Of a DNA stretch of 64,000 bases, positions 52,504-60,473 are shown one piece after another. The stretch comes from an uncultured Clostridia bacterium. GTDB lineage: Bacteria; Bacillota; Clostridia; TANB77; CAG-508. The translations under genes and the position numbers were made by a program. The stretch lies in assembly GCA_949482135.1 (NCBI GenBank), contig CASYFC010000009.1, positions 1-64,000 on the forward strand. Direction: 5' to 3'. The notes below the pieces were generated by a model. It was not told the DNA's origin and did no database searches. It saw nothing but the letters and a program-made list of their open reading frames with translations. How positions within the stretch are numbered: position 1 is the first letter of the stretch; each line of letters starts with the position of its first letter.

Positions 52504-53578
52504 TTAATCAATAGTTTCTATGAAATTAGTATTTAGTTTTATTGCAAAATATGCTTTTTCTTTATCCTTCTCTTTTATGAACATATAACATGGTTTGCAA
52601 AAGTTTAATACACGTGCCCTTGAAGGATAACCTCCTATACTATCAGACAATATTGTTGATTCACTAAATAATTCTACTCCTTTTGGATTCATAGAAAATT
52701 GTATATTTTGTACAGCAGTAGATAACCAATCTCCGTGTATTATTTATTTCTTTTCCGCAAAACTCTTCATAATTTATTGTAAAATTTATATTCATATATG
52801 GAATTTTTATAATATCTATATCTTGGAATTCTTTTGTTTCTTCATATGTATTTTCTAATTCTAAAACTTTTTCATAAGTTTCATCAAAATCACCAATACT
52901 TGAAATATTAGCAAAAATTATTTCTTCATTTTCTTTTGTTTTTAGCTTAGCTGCATACTCCCACTCTTTATTTTCTTCATTCCATCCATAATACATAACT
53001 TCAACATTTTTATATAAATTTTCATTACTATCTTTATCTATTCCAAAACATTTAATCTTTTTATCAGTATTTCCAAACTTTATATCTTCTAAATCGTCAA
53101 ATTCTTCTAAAAATTTAAATTTCTTATTTAAAGCAGTATATATTGTAACTCCATTTTTTTGATTAAAGTCTATGTTATCTAAAATAGCAGAATTTTTTCC
53201 AAATTTATTTTTCATATCTTGTTTTATTTCCTCTTTTAAACTAGGTGTTGTTTCTGCAACTTTTATATAATAGCTATCTTCTGATAACATATTCTTTGTA
53301 AAACTTTGTTTATTTAACTTATCTACAAGTTCTGAATTATAATCTTTTAATTCAATTTCTTTTCCATATTGTTTTATTAATTCATTCCAAGCAAGTTGAA
53401 AAGTTCCACACCAAATAGTATCCATGTCACTTTCACCTTTAGTACCACTATAAAAAACTGGTTTAGAATTTTTAGGAATTCTAATTGTAATTTTATTAAA
53501 TCTAAAAAATACCCCAATTATTAGAAGGACTATAATTAATAATATTACTAATATAGTTATTAAAACTTTTTTCTTCAT
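52504..53578 (-). CDS. Membrane-anchored protein, paralog 2, read through a +1 frameshift at a CGG codon
   Basis: Same layout as its neighbour: ATG 53578, membrane helix (~5-27), shift at ACA-CGG-A (C at 52735) after residue 281, end at 52504, 357 residues. The stretch from the membrane helix to about residue 105 and the segment around the shift are identical or nearly so at DNA level to paralog 1. After the shift the two differ at many positions but keep length and frame, with third-base changes (AAG/AAA, GAA/GAG, TTT/TTC) as well as replacements. The most variable piece is ELFSESTILSDSIGGYPSRA, against ELLSESLLLTDALSDHESKA in paralog 1. That pattern indicates translation and selection downstream of the shift. 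Confidence 0.7.
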
Positions 53579-53684
53579 ATATTTTACTTCCTTTCATATT
53601 TACTATTGTATTGCAATTTCAATATATCATATAAAATTTTTTATTGCTATAAAAATGTAAAAAAATAAAAAACAAGAGTTAGTC

Positions 53685-54148
53685 AAGTGAACTCCATTTT
53701 GTTCACACACAAAAAGTAAATAAGCGAAGATTATTAAAGTCTTCGCTTATTTTTTAATCTAGTAGTATTGTAAAAGTCTAACCAATCTTCAACTAATACT
53801 ATATATTCTTGTAAAGATGTGGCATTATTATTATACAAAGTTTCTTTCTTAAGTATTCCGTGGAATAATTCCACTGTGAATGGTATGTACCTTTCGATTC
53901 ATCAAATATTTCTTTTATCAATAAATAATCATAATAATTTTTATCTTCACAATTACGATATTTATAATATGTTCTTTGAATTATTTCTAATACGGTACAC
54001 ATATTTTTCACTTGTGTATTTATCAATAATCATTTGTTTAAATTCATTTAAATAATGTTTTCCAAAAAAAATAACACCTACCTTTCGATAAGTGTTATTT
54101 TATTGTATTTTCTTCTTTTTTTATTTGTGAACAAAATGAGGTTCACTT
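53685..54148 (-). mobile_element. IS3-family-like insertion sequence remnant
   Basis: Imperfect terminal inverted repeats bound the segment: AAGTGAACTCCATTTTGTTC at 53685 onward and its partner at 54127-54148 (AAGTGAACCTCATTTTGTTC on the minus strand). Inside are pieces of an IS3-type OrfB on the minus strand: an N-terminal piece with IKEIFDESKGTYH, then, in another frame, the C-terminal FTVELFHGILKKETLYN and LVEDWLDFYNTTRLKNK. The catalytic middle is deleted. At ~464 bp it is far below a full IS3 element (about 1.2-1.5 kb), so it is dead. It separates the paralog pair from the Wzz/BY-kinase gene. Confidence 0.75.
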
Positions 54149-54175
54149 CATAGATTCCTCCTGCTTTTTTATTTT

Positions 54176-55606
54176 TCACTGATATGAAGTATACAATTCT
54201 GCTTGTTTTTCTTTTGATTTCCTTGCTTTCTTAACAACTAATTGTTTTGTAGTATTATATCTATAGTAACTATATTGATATTTTCCACCTATTCCAGGCA
54301 TATAATTAAGTAAAACACCTAATCTTTTTCTTTTAATAGGTGTCATATTCTTTATTTTCTTTACTTCACTAAAGCGTGCTTTATTGTATCTTACAACTAA
54401 TATTGTATAATCTACTACCTTTGAAAATGCAATATCATCTGCTACTAGCGATTTCGGCGTACCATCTATAATTATAAAATCATATTTTTGTTTTAGTTGT
54501 TCAATTAATTGCACAATTTTATCTGTATAAAGTAATTTTGAATAGTCTATACAAGCAGTTCCTTTTGTGATAATATCTAAGTTTTCTACTGATTCAATAT
54601 GTGTTATATATTTATCAAAGTCAGTACTATTATCTTGTATTATATTCGAAATTCCTTCGTTATATGAGTTTATTTGAAAAATGTTATGTTGTCTGCCTCT
54701 TCTTATATCTGCATCAATAAGTACAGTCTTTTTTCCACTTCTTGCATATGTAATTGCTATATTTGATGCAGCAAAACTTTTTCCCTCTGATGGATTACAA
54801 CTCGTTGTTAATATAACTTTAGGATTTAAATATTTTATATTTGATAATAAAATTCTAAAAACCTCACTACAAAATGAATCTCTTGCAGTTATTAAATTAG
54901 TTTCTTGTTCTGAAACTTTGCCCATTTTTGCAAGTAGTGGTAATCTTAATTTTTCCTCTATTTCATATTCTGTTTTAATTTTTTCATCAAATGCCATTTC
55001 AATAAAAATAATTAACATAGAAATAAATCCACCTATTATACATCCAATAGCAGCATATTTTACTGGATTTATATTGATTGGTTCTGTTGGTTTCTTAGCT
55101 TTATCTAGTACTTCAGCATTATTTATATTGTATACTCCTGAAATTTTTTCAAAAAATACATTTGGAACTTCATTAGCAATTGCTAATGCAACTTCAGGAT
55201 TTTCATTTTTTACTAATATTTCAATAACCATTGTATTTAAATCATTTTTTAATGATATTGAATTACTTATTTCTTCTTCTGATAAATTAGATTTCAAATT
55301 TTCTTTTATTCTACTTGCAATAGCATTACTTTTAATTATTTTTTGATAAGTATCCATAAGATTTTCTGATAATTTAATATCGTCATTAGTAACACTTTCA
55401 TACTCTTCAGAATGTAATTTTTCTTCTTTTTCTTCTTTTTCTTCTTTTACCGATAATATTACTGTGGTAGATGTTTGATATATTGGTGTTATAAAATTAT
55501 TATTATAAATATAGCCACATATCGTTCCAAATACTAATAATATTGCAACTATAATTTTTCTTCTCCAAATTAAATTAAAAACTTCTTTTAATTCTATTTC
55601 TTCCAT
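54176..55606 (-). CDS. Wzz-type polysaccharide co-polymerase fused to a BY-kinase (CpsD-like)
   Basis: 476 residues. Wzz domain with two membrane helices (~17-36 and ~185-205) flanking an extracellular coiled region. The cytosolic tyrosine kinase has Walker A (SCNPSEGKSFAASN), A' (VLIDADIRRG) and B (FIIIDGTP). A Tyr-rich C-terminal cluster (KYQYSYYRYN) is the autophosphorylation site in the family. Such fused proteins control capsule/exopolysaccharide chain length. No polysaccharide genes follow; the gene stands alone next to an IS remnant, suggesting a truncated locus or a regulator acting in trans. Confidence 0.93.
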   Translation of the reverse strand: MEEIELKEVFNLIWRRKIIVAILLVFGTICGYIYNNNFITPIYQTSTTVILSVKEEKEEKEEKLHSEEYESVTNDDIKLSENLMDTYQKIIKSNAIASRIKENLKSNLSEEEISNSISLKNDLNTMVIEILVKNENPEVALAIANEVPNVFFEKISGVYNINNAEVLDKAKKPTEPININPVKYAAIGCIIGGFISMLIIFIEMAFDEKIKTEYEIEEKLRLPLLAKMGKVSEQETNLITARDSFCSEVFRILLSNIKYLNPKVILTTSCNPSEGKSFAASNIAITYARSGKKTVLIDADIRRGRQHNIFQINSYNEGISNIIQDNSTDFDKYITHIESVENLDIITKGTACIDYSKLLYTDKIVQLIEQLKQKYDFIIIDGTPKSLVADDIAFSKVVDYTILVVRYNKARFSEVKKIKNMTPIKRKRLGVLLNYMPGIGGKYQYSYYRYNTTKQLVVKKARKSKEKQAELYTSYQ

Positions 55607-55716
55607 ATTTTCCTCTTTTTATATTACTATTAATTCTTTTTTTATTTTTTTCCTTTAACATTATAACTGTACTAAAATTTCATTTCAATATATTATATAA
55701 AACTTTTAATCTACTC

Positions 55717-56610
55717 CTATATTTTTTTCAATTTAATTATAAAAAATCCTTCATATAGTTCATTTGGGCACACACATACAGTACCTTTTATTTTCGTTGG
55801 AAGTATTGGCAGATGCTCTATTCCTTCAAAATTAATTGGAACTATTTCAATTTTATTTTCTTTCATTACTTTTTCAACTATTTCCTCATTTTCTTGTGAA
55901 AGAATTGAGCAAGTAGAATACACCATTTCTTGGCCTTTTTTTAGAATCTTTACCGCTTTATTTAAAAGAGCAAATTGTGCCTTTGTAGATTTCTCTATTA
56001 GTTTTAAAGTAAAATATTTATCTATATTTTTATCTTCAAAATTTAAAGTTCCACTTCCACTACAAGGAGCGTCTAAAAGAATTTGATCAAATGAAAAAAA
56101 ATCATCTATTTGTCTTGAATCTTTTTGCATTATATAAACACAACTTGCACCTTGTTTTTCTATATTGTATTTCAATTTTTCAATTCTTATATTGTTCATT
56201 TCGCAAGCTGTTATATGTGCTTTATTATTTGAAAGTGCTGCCATCTGTGTTGTTTTTCCACCTGGCGCCGCTGCCATATCAAGTATATCTGCTCCTTCTT
56301 TTGGCTGTAATACAATTGGTGGTAACATTGAAGATAAGCTTTGCAAATAAATTTTTCCTTGCTTATAAATTTCTAATTCTTGAATATCGCTTTCTTTTGC
56401 ATTTTTTAATATAAAAGCTTCTTTGCTCCATGGAACATTTTCATATTCAAAATTTAATTCATTTAATATTTTCTCTATTTCACAAATATCGCTTTTTAAG
56501 GTATTTACTCTAAAAGTTACTTTTCTTTTTGAATTATATCCTTCGAGTATTTTGTTTTTATTTTCTTCTCCATACTGTTTTTCTAATATTTGTTCTAAAA
56601 ATTCTAGCAT
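55717..56610 (-). CDS. RsmB/RsmF-type RNA cytosine-5 methyltransferase
   Basis: 297 residues of the NOL1/NOP2/Sun family. The SAM site is DMAAAPGGKTTQMAAL. The two catalytic cysteines appear in LLDAPCSGSGTL and VYSTCSILSQEN. The N-terminal domain is short, and there is no C-terminal PUA/RNA-binding extension such as RsmF has. Target probably 16S rRNA. Confidence 0.92.
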   Translation of the reverse strand: MLEFLEQILEKQYGEENKNKILEGYNSKRKVTFRVNTLKSDICEIEKILNELNFEYENVPWSKEAFILKNAKESDIQELEIYKQGKIYLQSLSSMLPPIVLQPKEGADILDMAAAPGGKTTQMAALSNNKAHITACEMNNIRIEKLKYNIEKQGASCVYIMQKDSRQIDDFFSFDQILLDAPCSGSGTLNFEDKNIDKYFTLKLIEKSTKAQFALLNKAVKILKKGQEMVYSTCSILSQENEEIVEKVMKENKIEIVPINFEGIEHLPILPTKIKGTVCVCPNELYEGFFIIKLKKI

Positions 56611-56631
56611 ATTTTATTTCCTTTTCTATTA

Positions 56632-57147
56632 CTATTTTATTAATTCTTTTACTTGCTCTTTATCAATTAATCCAACACTTCTATTTACTTCCTTTCCATT
56701 TTTCATTACAACTAAAGTTGGAATAGACATTACTTGATATTCAATTGCAATATCTTCACAGTTATCAATATTCATTTTTACAAACTTTACTTCTGTTTCT
56801 TCACTAGCAACTTCTTCAACAATTGGTGATAATCTTTTACAAGGTCCACACCATTCTGCATAAAAATCAACTAGTACTGTTTTTTCACTTTCCAAAACTT
56901 CTTTCTCAAAATTTTCAATTGTTACTTCTAAGACTTTTTCACTCATATTCTCTTCCTCCAAATTATTTATTTTATTATCTTTTGCTAAATTATTACTATT
57001 GTAAATATCAGTTTCTTCATTAGTATTTATTATATTTTCCAATTTATTAGCACTCTGATTTTCTTGTTTCTTTAAAATATTATTACTTAAAAATAATAAA
57101 ATTATAAATATTGATATTAGCACTATTATTTTTATTTTATCTTTCAT
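56632..57147 (-). CDS. Thioredoxin with N-terminal membrane anchor and a second internal start
   Basis: The long form (171 residues, ATG 57147, AGAGGTG upstream) has a membrane helix (~7-24), an Asn/Glu-rich linker and a thioredoxin domain with FYAEWCGPCKRLSPI (CGPC) and the cis-Pro loop MSIPTLVV. A second ATG at 56946 (MSEKVLEVTIENF) has an even better ribosome binding site (TTGGAGGAAGAG) and would give a complete 104-residue cytosolic thioredoxin. The gene follows ccdA-like on the same strand, so the anchored form probably receives electrons through it for extracytoplasmic disulfide reduction. Confidence 0.9.
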   Translation of the reverse strand: MKDKIKIIVLISIFIILLFLSNNILKKQENQSANKLENIINTNEETDIYNSNNLAKDNKINNLEEENMSEKVLEVTIENFEKEVLESEKTVLVDFYAEWCGPCKRLSPIVEEVASEETEVKFVKMNIDNCEDIAIEYQVMSIPTLVVMKNGKEVNRSVGLIDKEQVKELIK

Positions 57148-57185
57148 AAAACACCTCTAGTTTTTTATTTAAATTATACTTTCAA

Positions 57186-57821
57186 TTAAAAAAATATTAT
57201 ATACATTCCCATAACTATTAAAATAATTCCAGAAACAATTCTTATTTTATCATAATTTTTTTTAATAAAATTAAATGCCTTTTTTAATTTTTCTATTAAA
57301 ACTACAGATACAACAAATGGTATTCCAAGTCCAATTGAATATAATAACATTAAAATTAATCCTTTTATAAAATCTTGCTGTTTTGCAATTAACAATAATG
57401 CTGAACTTAAAAAAGTTCCTATGCAAGGTGTCCAGCTAATTGAAAATAAAATTCCAAATAAAACAGATTTTATAAAGTTCAAATCCTTTGTTTTATTATT
57501 TACAACTCTTGATTTATTTACAAATTTTAAATTTAAAACTTCCATATAATTTAATCCAAGTAAAATTATAAGAATTCCAAAAACTATTTTTACATATTTT
57601 ATATAACTATTTAGCATGCCTCCTAAACTGCTTGCAAATATTGATAATACTAAAAATACTATTGTAAATCCAAAAACAAATCCTACTGAATTTAAAATTG
57701 CTTTTTTAGTTTTTTTATCATTTTCTCCTATAAAATAGGAAATATATATAGGAAGCATTGGCAATAAACAGGGTGATATAAAACTCGCAATTCCTTCTAT
57801 AAATGTAAATACATATTCCAT
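57186..57821 (-). CDS. CcdA/DsbD-type thiol-disulfide membrane transporter
   Basis: 211 residues with six membrane helices. Family motifs: SFISPCLLPMLPIY in the first helix (redox Cys18) and SWTPCIGTFLSSAL in helix four (second Cys). The protein moves reducing equivalents from cytosolic thioredoxin to the outside. It lies directly upstream of the thioredoxin gene (38 bp), giving a redox pair. Confidence 0.94.
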   Translation of the reverse strand: MEYVFTFIEGIASFISPCLLPMLPIYISYFIGENDKKTKKAILNSVGFVFGFTIVFLVLSIFASSLGGMLNSYIKYVKIVFGILIILLGLNYMEVLNLKFVNKSRVVNNKTKDLNFIKSVLFGILFSISWTPCIGTFLSSALLLIAKQQDFIKGLILMLLYSIGLGIPFVVSVVLIEKLKKAFNFIKKNYDKIRIVSGIILIVMGMYIIFF

Positions 57822-57851
57822 TCTAACACCTACTTTTCCACAATTATTTAA

Positions 57852-59042
57852 CTAATTGTTTATAAATTCTTGTCCTAATTTTTCAAATGCATCTTTTGAA
57901 TGTTTTATCATATCATAAGATACACAATATGCTATTCTTACATATCCTGGATATGCAAAAGAACTTGCTGGAACAAATAACAAATTATATTTTTTAGCAA
58001 TTTTGCAAAATTCTTTGTCATCTTCGATTGGCGATTTTACAAATAAATAAAATGCTCCTTGTGGTTTTACACATTCAAGTCCACTTTCTGTTACTATTTT
58101 ATACAATAAATTACGATTTTTTTCATAACTTTCTAAGTCTACTTTTTCATCTAAACATTCTGCAACCACTCTTTGCATTAATGATGGAGCATTAACACAT
58201 CCAATTATTCTATTTGCAATTGTTACTGCTTCTATCATTTCACTTGAATTTTCCATTTCGTTTGGAATTACAACATATCCAATTCTTTCTCCAGGAATAG
58301 ATAAAGATTTACTATATGAATATACAACAAATGTATTTTTATAATATTTTGTAACATATGGAACTTCTATATTATCATACGCAAGCTCTCTGTATGGTTC
58401 ATCTGAAATTAAGTATATTTCATGATTATATTCCTTTTGTTTTCTATTCATAATATCTGTAATTTTTTCTATAATTTCTTGAGAATAAATTACTCCTGTT
58501 GGATTATTAGGAGTATTTATTAGAACTGCTTTAGTTTTTTCATTTATACTACTTTCTAAAAGATCTAAATCAGGTAGAAAATCACCTTCATTTGATTTTA
58601 CCACCTTTACACCCCCATCATAATTTTCAATATAATTATTATATTCGCTAAAATAAGGTGCTATTGTAATAACTTCATCTTTAGGATTTAAAATTGATTT
58701 TAGCACAATATTTAATCCACTTGCTGCTCCAACTGTCATTACTATATTTGAAGAATTAAAATTTGTATAAAACTTTTTATTTATTGAATTTGCGATTTTT
58801 TCTCTTACATCTTCATATCCTGAATTGCTCATATATCCATGTAAAAAGCATGATTCTTCATTTTTAACCATATTTATTATTTGTTCCTTTATAGCCTTAG
58901 GCGCTGGAACACTTGGATTTCCTAAGCTAAAATCGTATACATTTTCTTCTCCATATATAGATTTTAGTCTTTTTCCTTCTTCAAACATTTCTCTTATTAC
59001 AGAATTATTTTCTACTAGTTTTTTCATTTTATCTGAAATCAT
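57852..59042 (-). CDS. Class I/II PLP-dependent aminotransferase (aspartate aminotransferase-like)
   Basis: 396 residues from ATG 59042 (MISDKMKKLVENN), with GTGAGG just upstream; a longer frame exists but lacks a site. Motifs: DFSLGNPSVPAP, TVGAASGLNIVL, INTPNNPTGVIYS, LISDEPYRELAY (PLP Asp) and YSYSKSLSIPGERIGY with the Schiff-base Lys. It lies near pheA and could complete Phe/Tyr transamination, which is inference. Confidence 0.93.
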   Translation of the reverse strand: MISDKMKKLVENNSVIREMFEEGKRLKSIYGEENVYDFSLGNPSVPAPKAIKEQIINMVKNEESCFLHGYMSNSGYEDVREKIANSINKKFYTNFNSSNIVMTVGAASGLNIVLKSILNPKDEVITIAPYFSEYNNYIENYDGGVKVVKSNEGDFLPDLDLLESSINEKTKAVLINTPNNPTGVIYSQEIIEKITDIMNRKQKEYNHEIYLISDEPYRELAYDNIEVPYVTKYYKNTFVVYSYSKSLSIPGERIGYVVIPNEMENSSEMIEAVTIANRIIGCVNAPSLMQRVVAECLDEKVDLESYEKNRNLLYKIVTESGLECVKPQGAFYLFVKSPIEDDKEFCKIAKKYNLLFVPASSFAYPGYVRIAYCVSYDMIKHSKDAFEKLGQEFINN

Positions 59043-59135
59043 ATTGTACCTCACATTATATTTTTTCATATTATATCAAAAAAGATATACATTATAAAGT
59101 AATTTATAACATATATCTTTTATTTTATGCAAAAT

Positions 59136-59163
59136 GGAAAAGGCTAGGGATTTCTCCCCAGCC
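59136..59163 (-). terminator. GC-rich terminator of the 59172 orphan gene
   Basis: GGCTGGGG and CCCTAGCC form the stem (one G-T pair) and are followed by TTTTCC on the minus strand, 9 bp past the stop codon. Confidence 0.8.
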
Positions 59164-59171
59164 CGCATAGC

Positions 59172-59378
59172 TTAGTTTCCAGACACCCTCAGTTTGTCCT
59201 GCAGTTGCTTGTACAGAGGCGGATTGACGACATCGATTTCCTTCAGGAACTCGTTCATCTGCTCGACAGTCATTCCCTCCTTGTTTGCAAGTTCATGCAG
59301 GGGCTCTCCTGTCAGAATTGCTACTGCGTAGCGGGACAGTACATCATACTTAGGGTCAGGTTTCCGGTTCATACACAT
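59172..59378 (-). CDS. GC-rich orphan small protein, 68 aa, containing a CGG codon
   Basis: Starts at ATG 59378 with AGGAGG upstream (MCMNRKPDPKYDVLSRYA). Codon use is foreign: CTG, GTC, CCC, CCG and CGC are common, while neighbours use TTA and AGA. The middle (GEPLHELANKEGMTVEQMNE) looks like a small helical bundle. It is the only gene here where an in-frame CGG (codon 5) reads on through a long open frame. A +1 shift there would stop 14 codons after CGG at TAG. Own promoter and terminator make it a cassette like the one at 39198. No family recognised. Confidence 0.65.
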   Translation of the reverse strand: MCMNRKPDPKYDVLSRYAVAILTGEPLHELANKEGMTVEQMNEFLKEIDVVNPPLYKQLQDKLRVSGN

Positions 59379-59434
59379 ATGCTCTTCCTCCTAAATGAAT
59401 TTTCATTTTATTTTGTTAACGACTATCACTTATT

Positions 59435-59463
59435 ATTATAGCATATTTTATATGAAAAATAAA
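59435..59463 (-). promoter_or_regulatory. Extended -10 promoter (TTTATT-N17-TATAAT) of the 59172 gene
   Basis: On the minus strand TTTATT (59458-59463) and TGC-TATAAT (59435-59443) have 17-bp spacing, the same hexamers as the promoter at 39115-39143. Confidence 0.55.
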
Positions 59464-59471
59464 GCTTTATA

Positions 59472-60272
59472 CTAATATTTACCAAGTAATCTTACATATA
59501 TCCCATTTTCTTTAATTTCTTTTATTGCTTTTTCTTCATTTCCATTTTCTATTGATACATCTATTAAAAAATAATATTCTCCTAATACTGTTTTTGCAGG
59601 TCTTGATTCTATTTTAGTAAGATTTAAATTATATTTATTAAAGATTTCTAATACACTATATAAAGCTCCTGGCTTATCTTTTACAGAAAATATCATAGAC
59701 ATTTTTCTGCAATTTCCTTCTATATTTTCGTTTTTACTTAATACCCAAAATTTAGTTTTATTAAAATTATTATCTTGTATATTTTCTTTTAAAAGTTTTA
59801 AATTATATTCATCTAAACAAGACATATTGCATATACAAGCTGCTAACTCTTCTCCTTGACTAATTTTTTGAGCAGCATAAGCTGTACTTTCTACTGAAAT
59901 TTGTTTTGCTTTTGGTAAATTTTTTTCTAAGAAATTTTTGCATTGTGCTAGAGCCTGTGGATGCGAATAAACTATTTCTATATCATCGAAATTATAAATA
60001 CTTTTTACCATTAAATTTTGTTTTATTTCAATTAAAACTTCCTTTTTTACTTTTATACTCTTTTTTTGAATTAATGTATCTATTGCATCTGTTACACATC
60101 CTTGAAGTGAATTCTCAATTGGTACAATGCATTCATCAATTTCATTATTATCTAAAGCAATTATTGTTTCTGGAATAGTTTTATATTCTATTTTCTCTTG
60201 ATTTCCTGTGCAATATTCGCTACAAGCTTCATAAGAAAACGTTCCTTTTGGTCCTAAGTATCCTACTTTCAT
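59472..60272 (-). CDS. pheA: Prephenate dehydratase
   Basis: 266 residues, monofunctional (no chorismate mutase). It makes phenylpyruvate for Phe synthesis. N-terminal KVGYLGPKGTFSYEA and CIVPIENSLQGCV catalytic-domain motifs are present. A C-terminal ACT domain (~195-266; KPGALYSVLEIFNKYNLNLT and ESRPAK) provides Phe feedback control. The usual Thr-Arg-Asp motif near the domain junction is not clear (TKFWVLS in its place). Confidence 0.93.
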   Translation of the reverse strand: MKVGYLGPKGTFSYEACSEYCTGNQEKIEYKTIPETIIALDNNEIDECIVPIENSLQGCVTDAIDTLIQKKSIKVKKEVLIEIKQNLMVKSIYNFDDIEIVYSHPQALAQCKNFLEKNLPKAKQISVESTAYAAQKISQGEELAACICNMSCLDEYNLKLLKENIQDNNFNKTKFWVLSKNENIEGNCRKMSMIFSVKDKPGALYSVLEIFNKYNLNLTKIESRPAKTVLGEYYFLIDVSIENGNEEKAIKEIKENGIYVRLLGKY

Positions 60273-60473
60273 TTATTAAATTCCTTCCTAAAATTATTGG
60301 TTATTATTTTAACATATTTACCATATTTTATAAAGCATAAAATAATTTTATTAATTTGATTTCAAATTGATATCATTTATATGACATTGTCCGAAATTAT
60401 TGTTTTTGGTTTTTGTATATATTATTATATATATAAATGTATTGCGCTAGATAAAATTTAATGAGGTGATAAA

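Noticed and set aside
2269-52736. Plain reassignment of CGG to another amino acid (as known for CGG in some bacteria) to explain the broken genes
   Set aside because: Reassignment does not change frame. After each CGG, frame 0 still hits a stop within 4-22 codons and the family sequence is in the +1 frame.
2269-52736. Random sequencing or assembly indels as the cause of the six frameshifts
   Set aside because: Not fully excluded, but random errors favour homopolymers and would vary in type. All six are a single extra base at CGGW before a glycine codon, and none lies in the abundant A/T runs. Raw reads must decide.
53799-54026. A 75-codon reading frame as an independent gene
   Set aside because: It is a chimera of IS3 transposase pieces read across a deletion. 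Part of its sequence is in the wrong frame relative to the transposase C-terminus.
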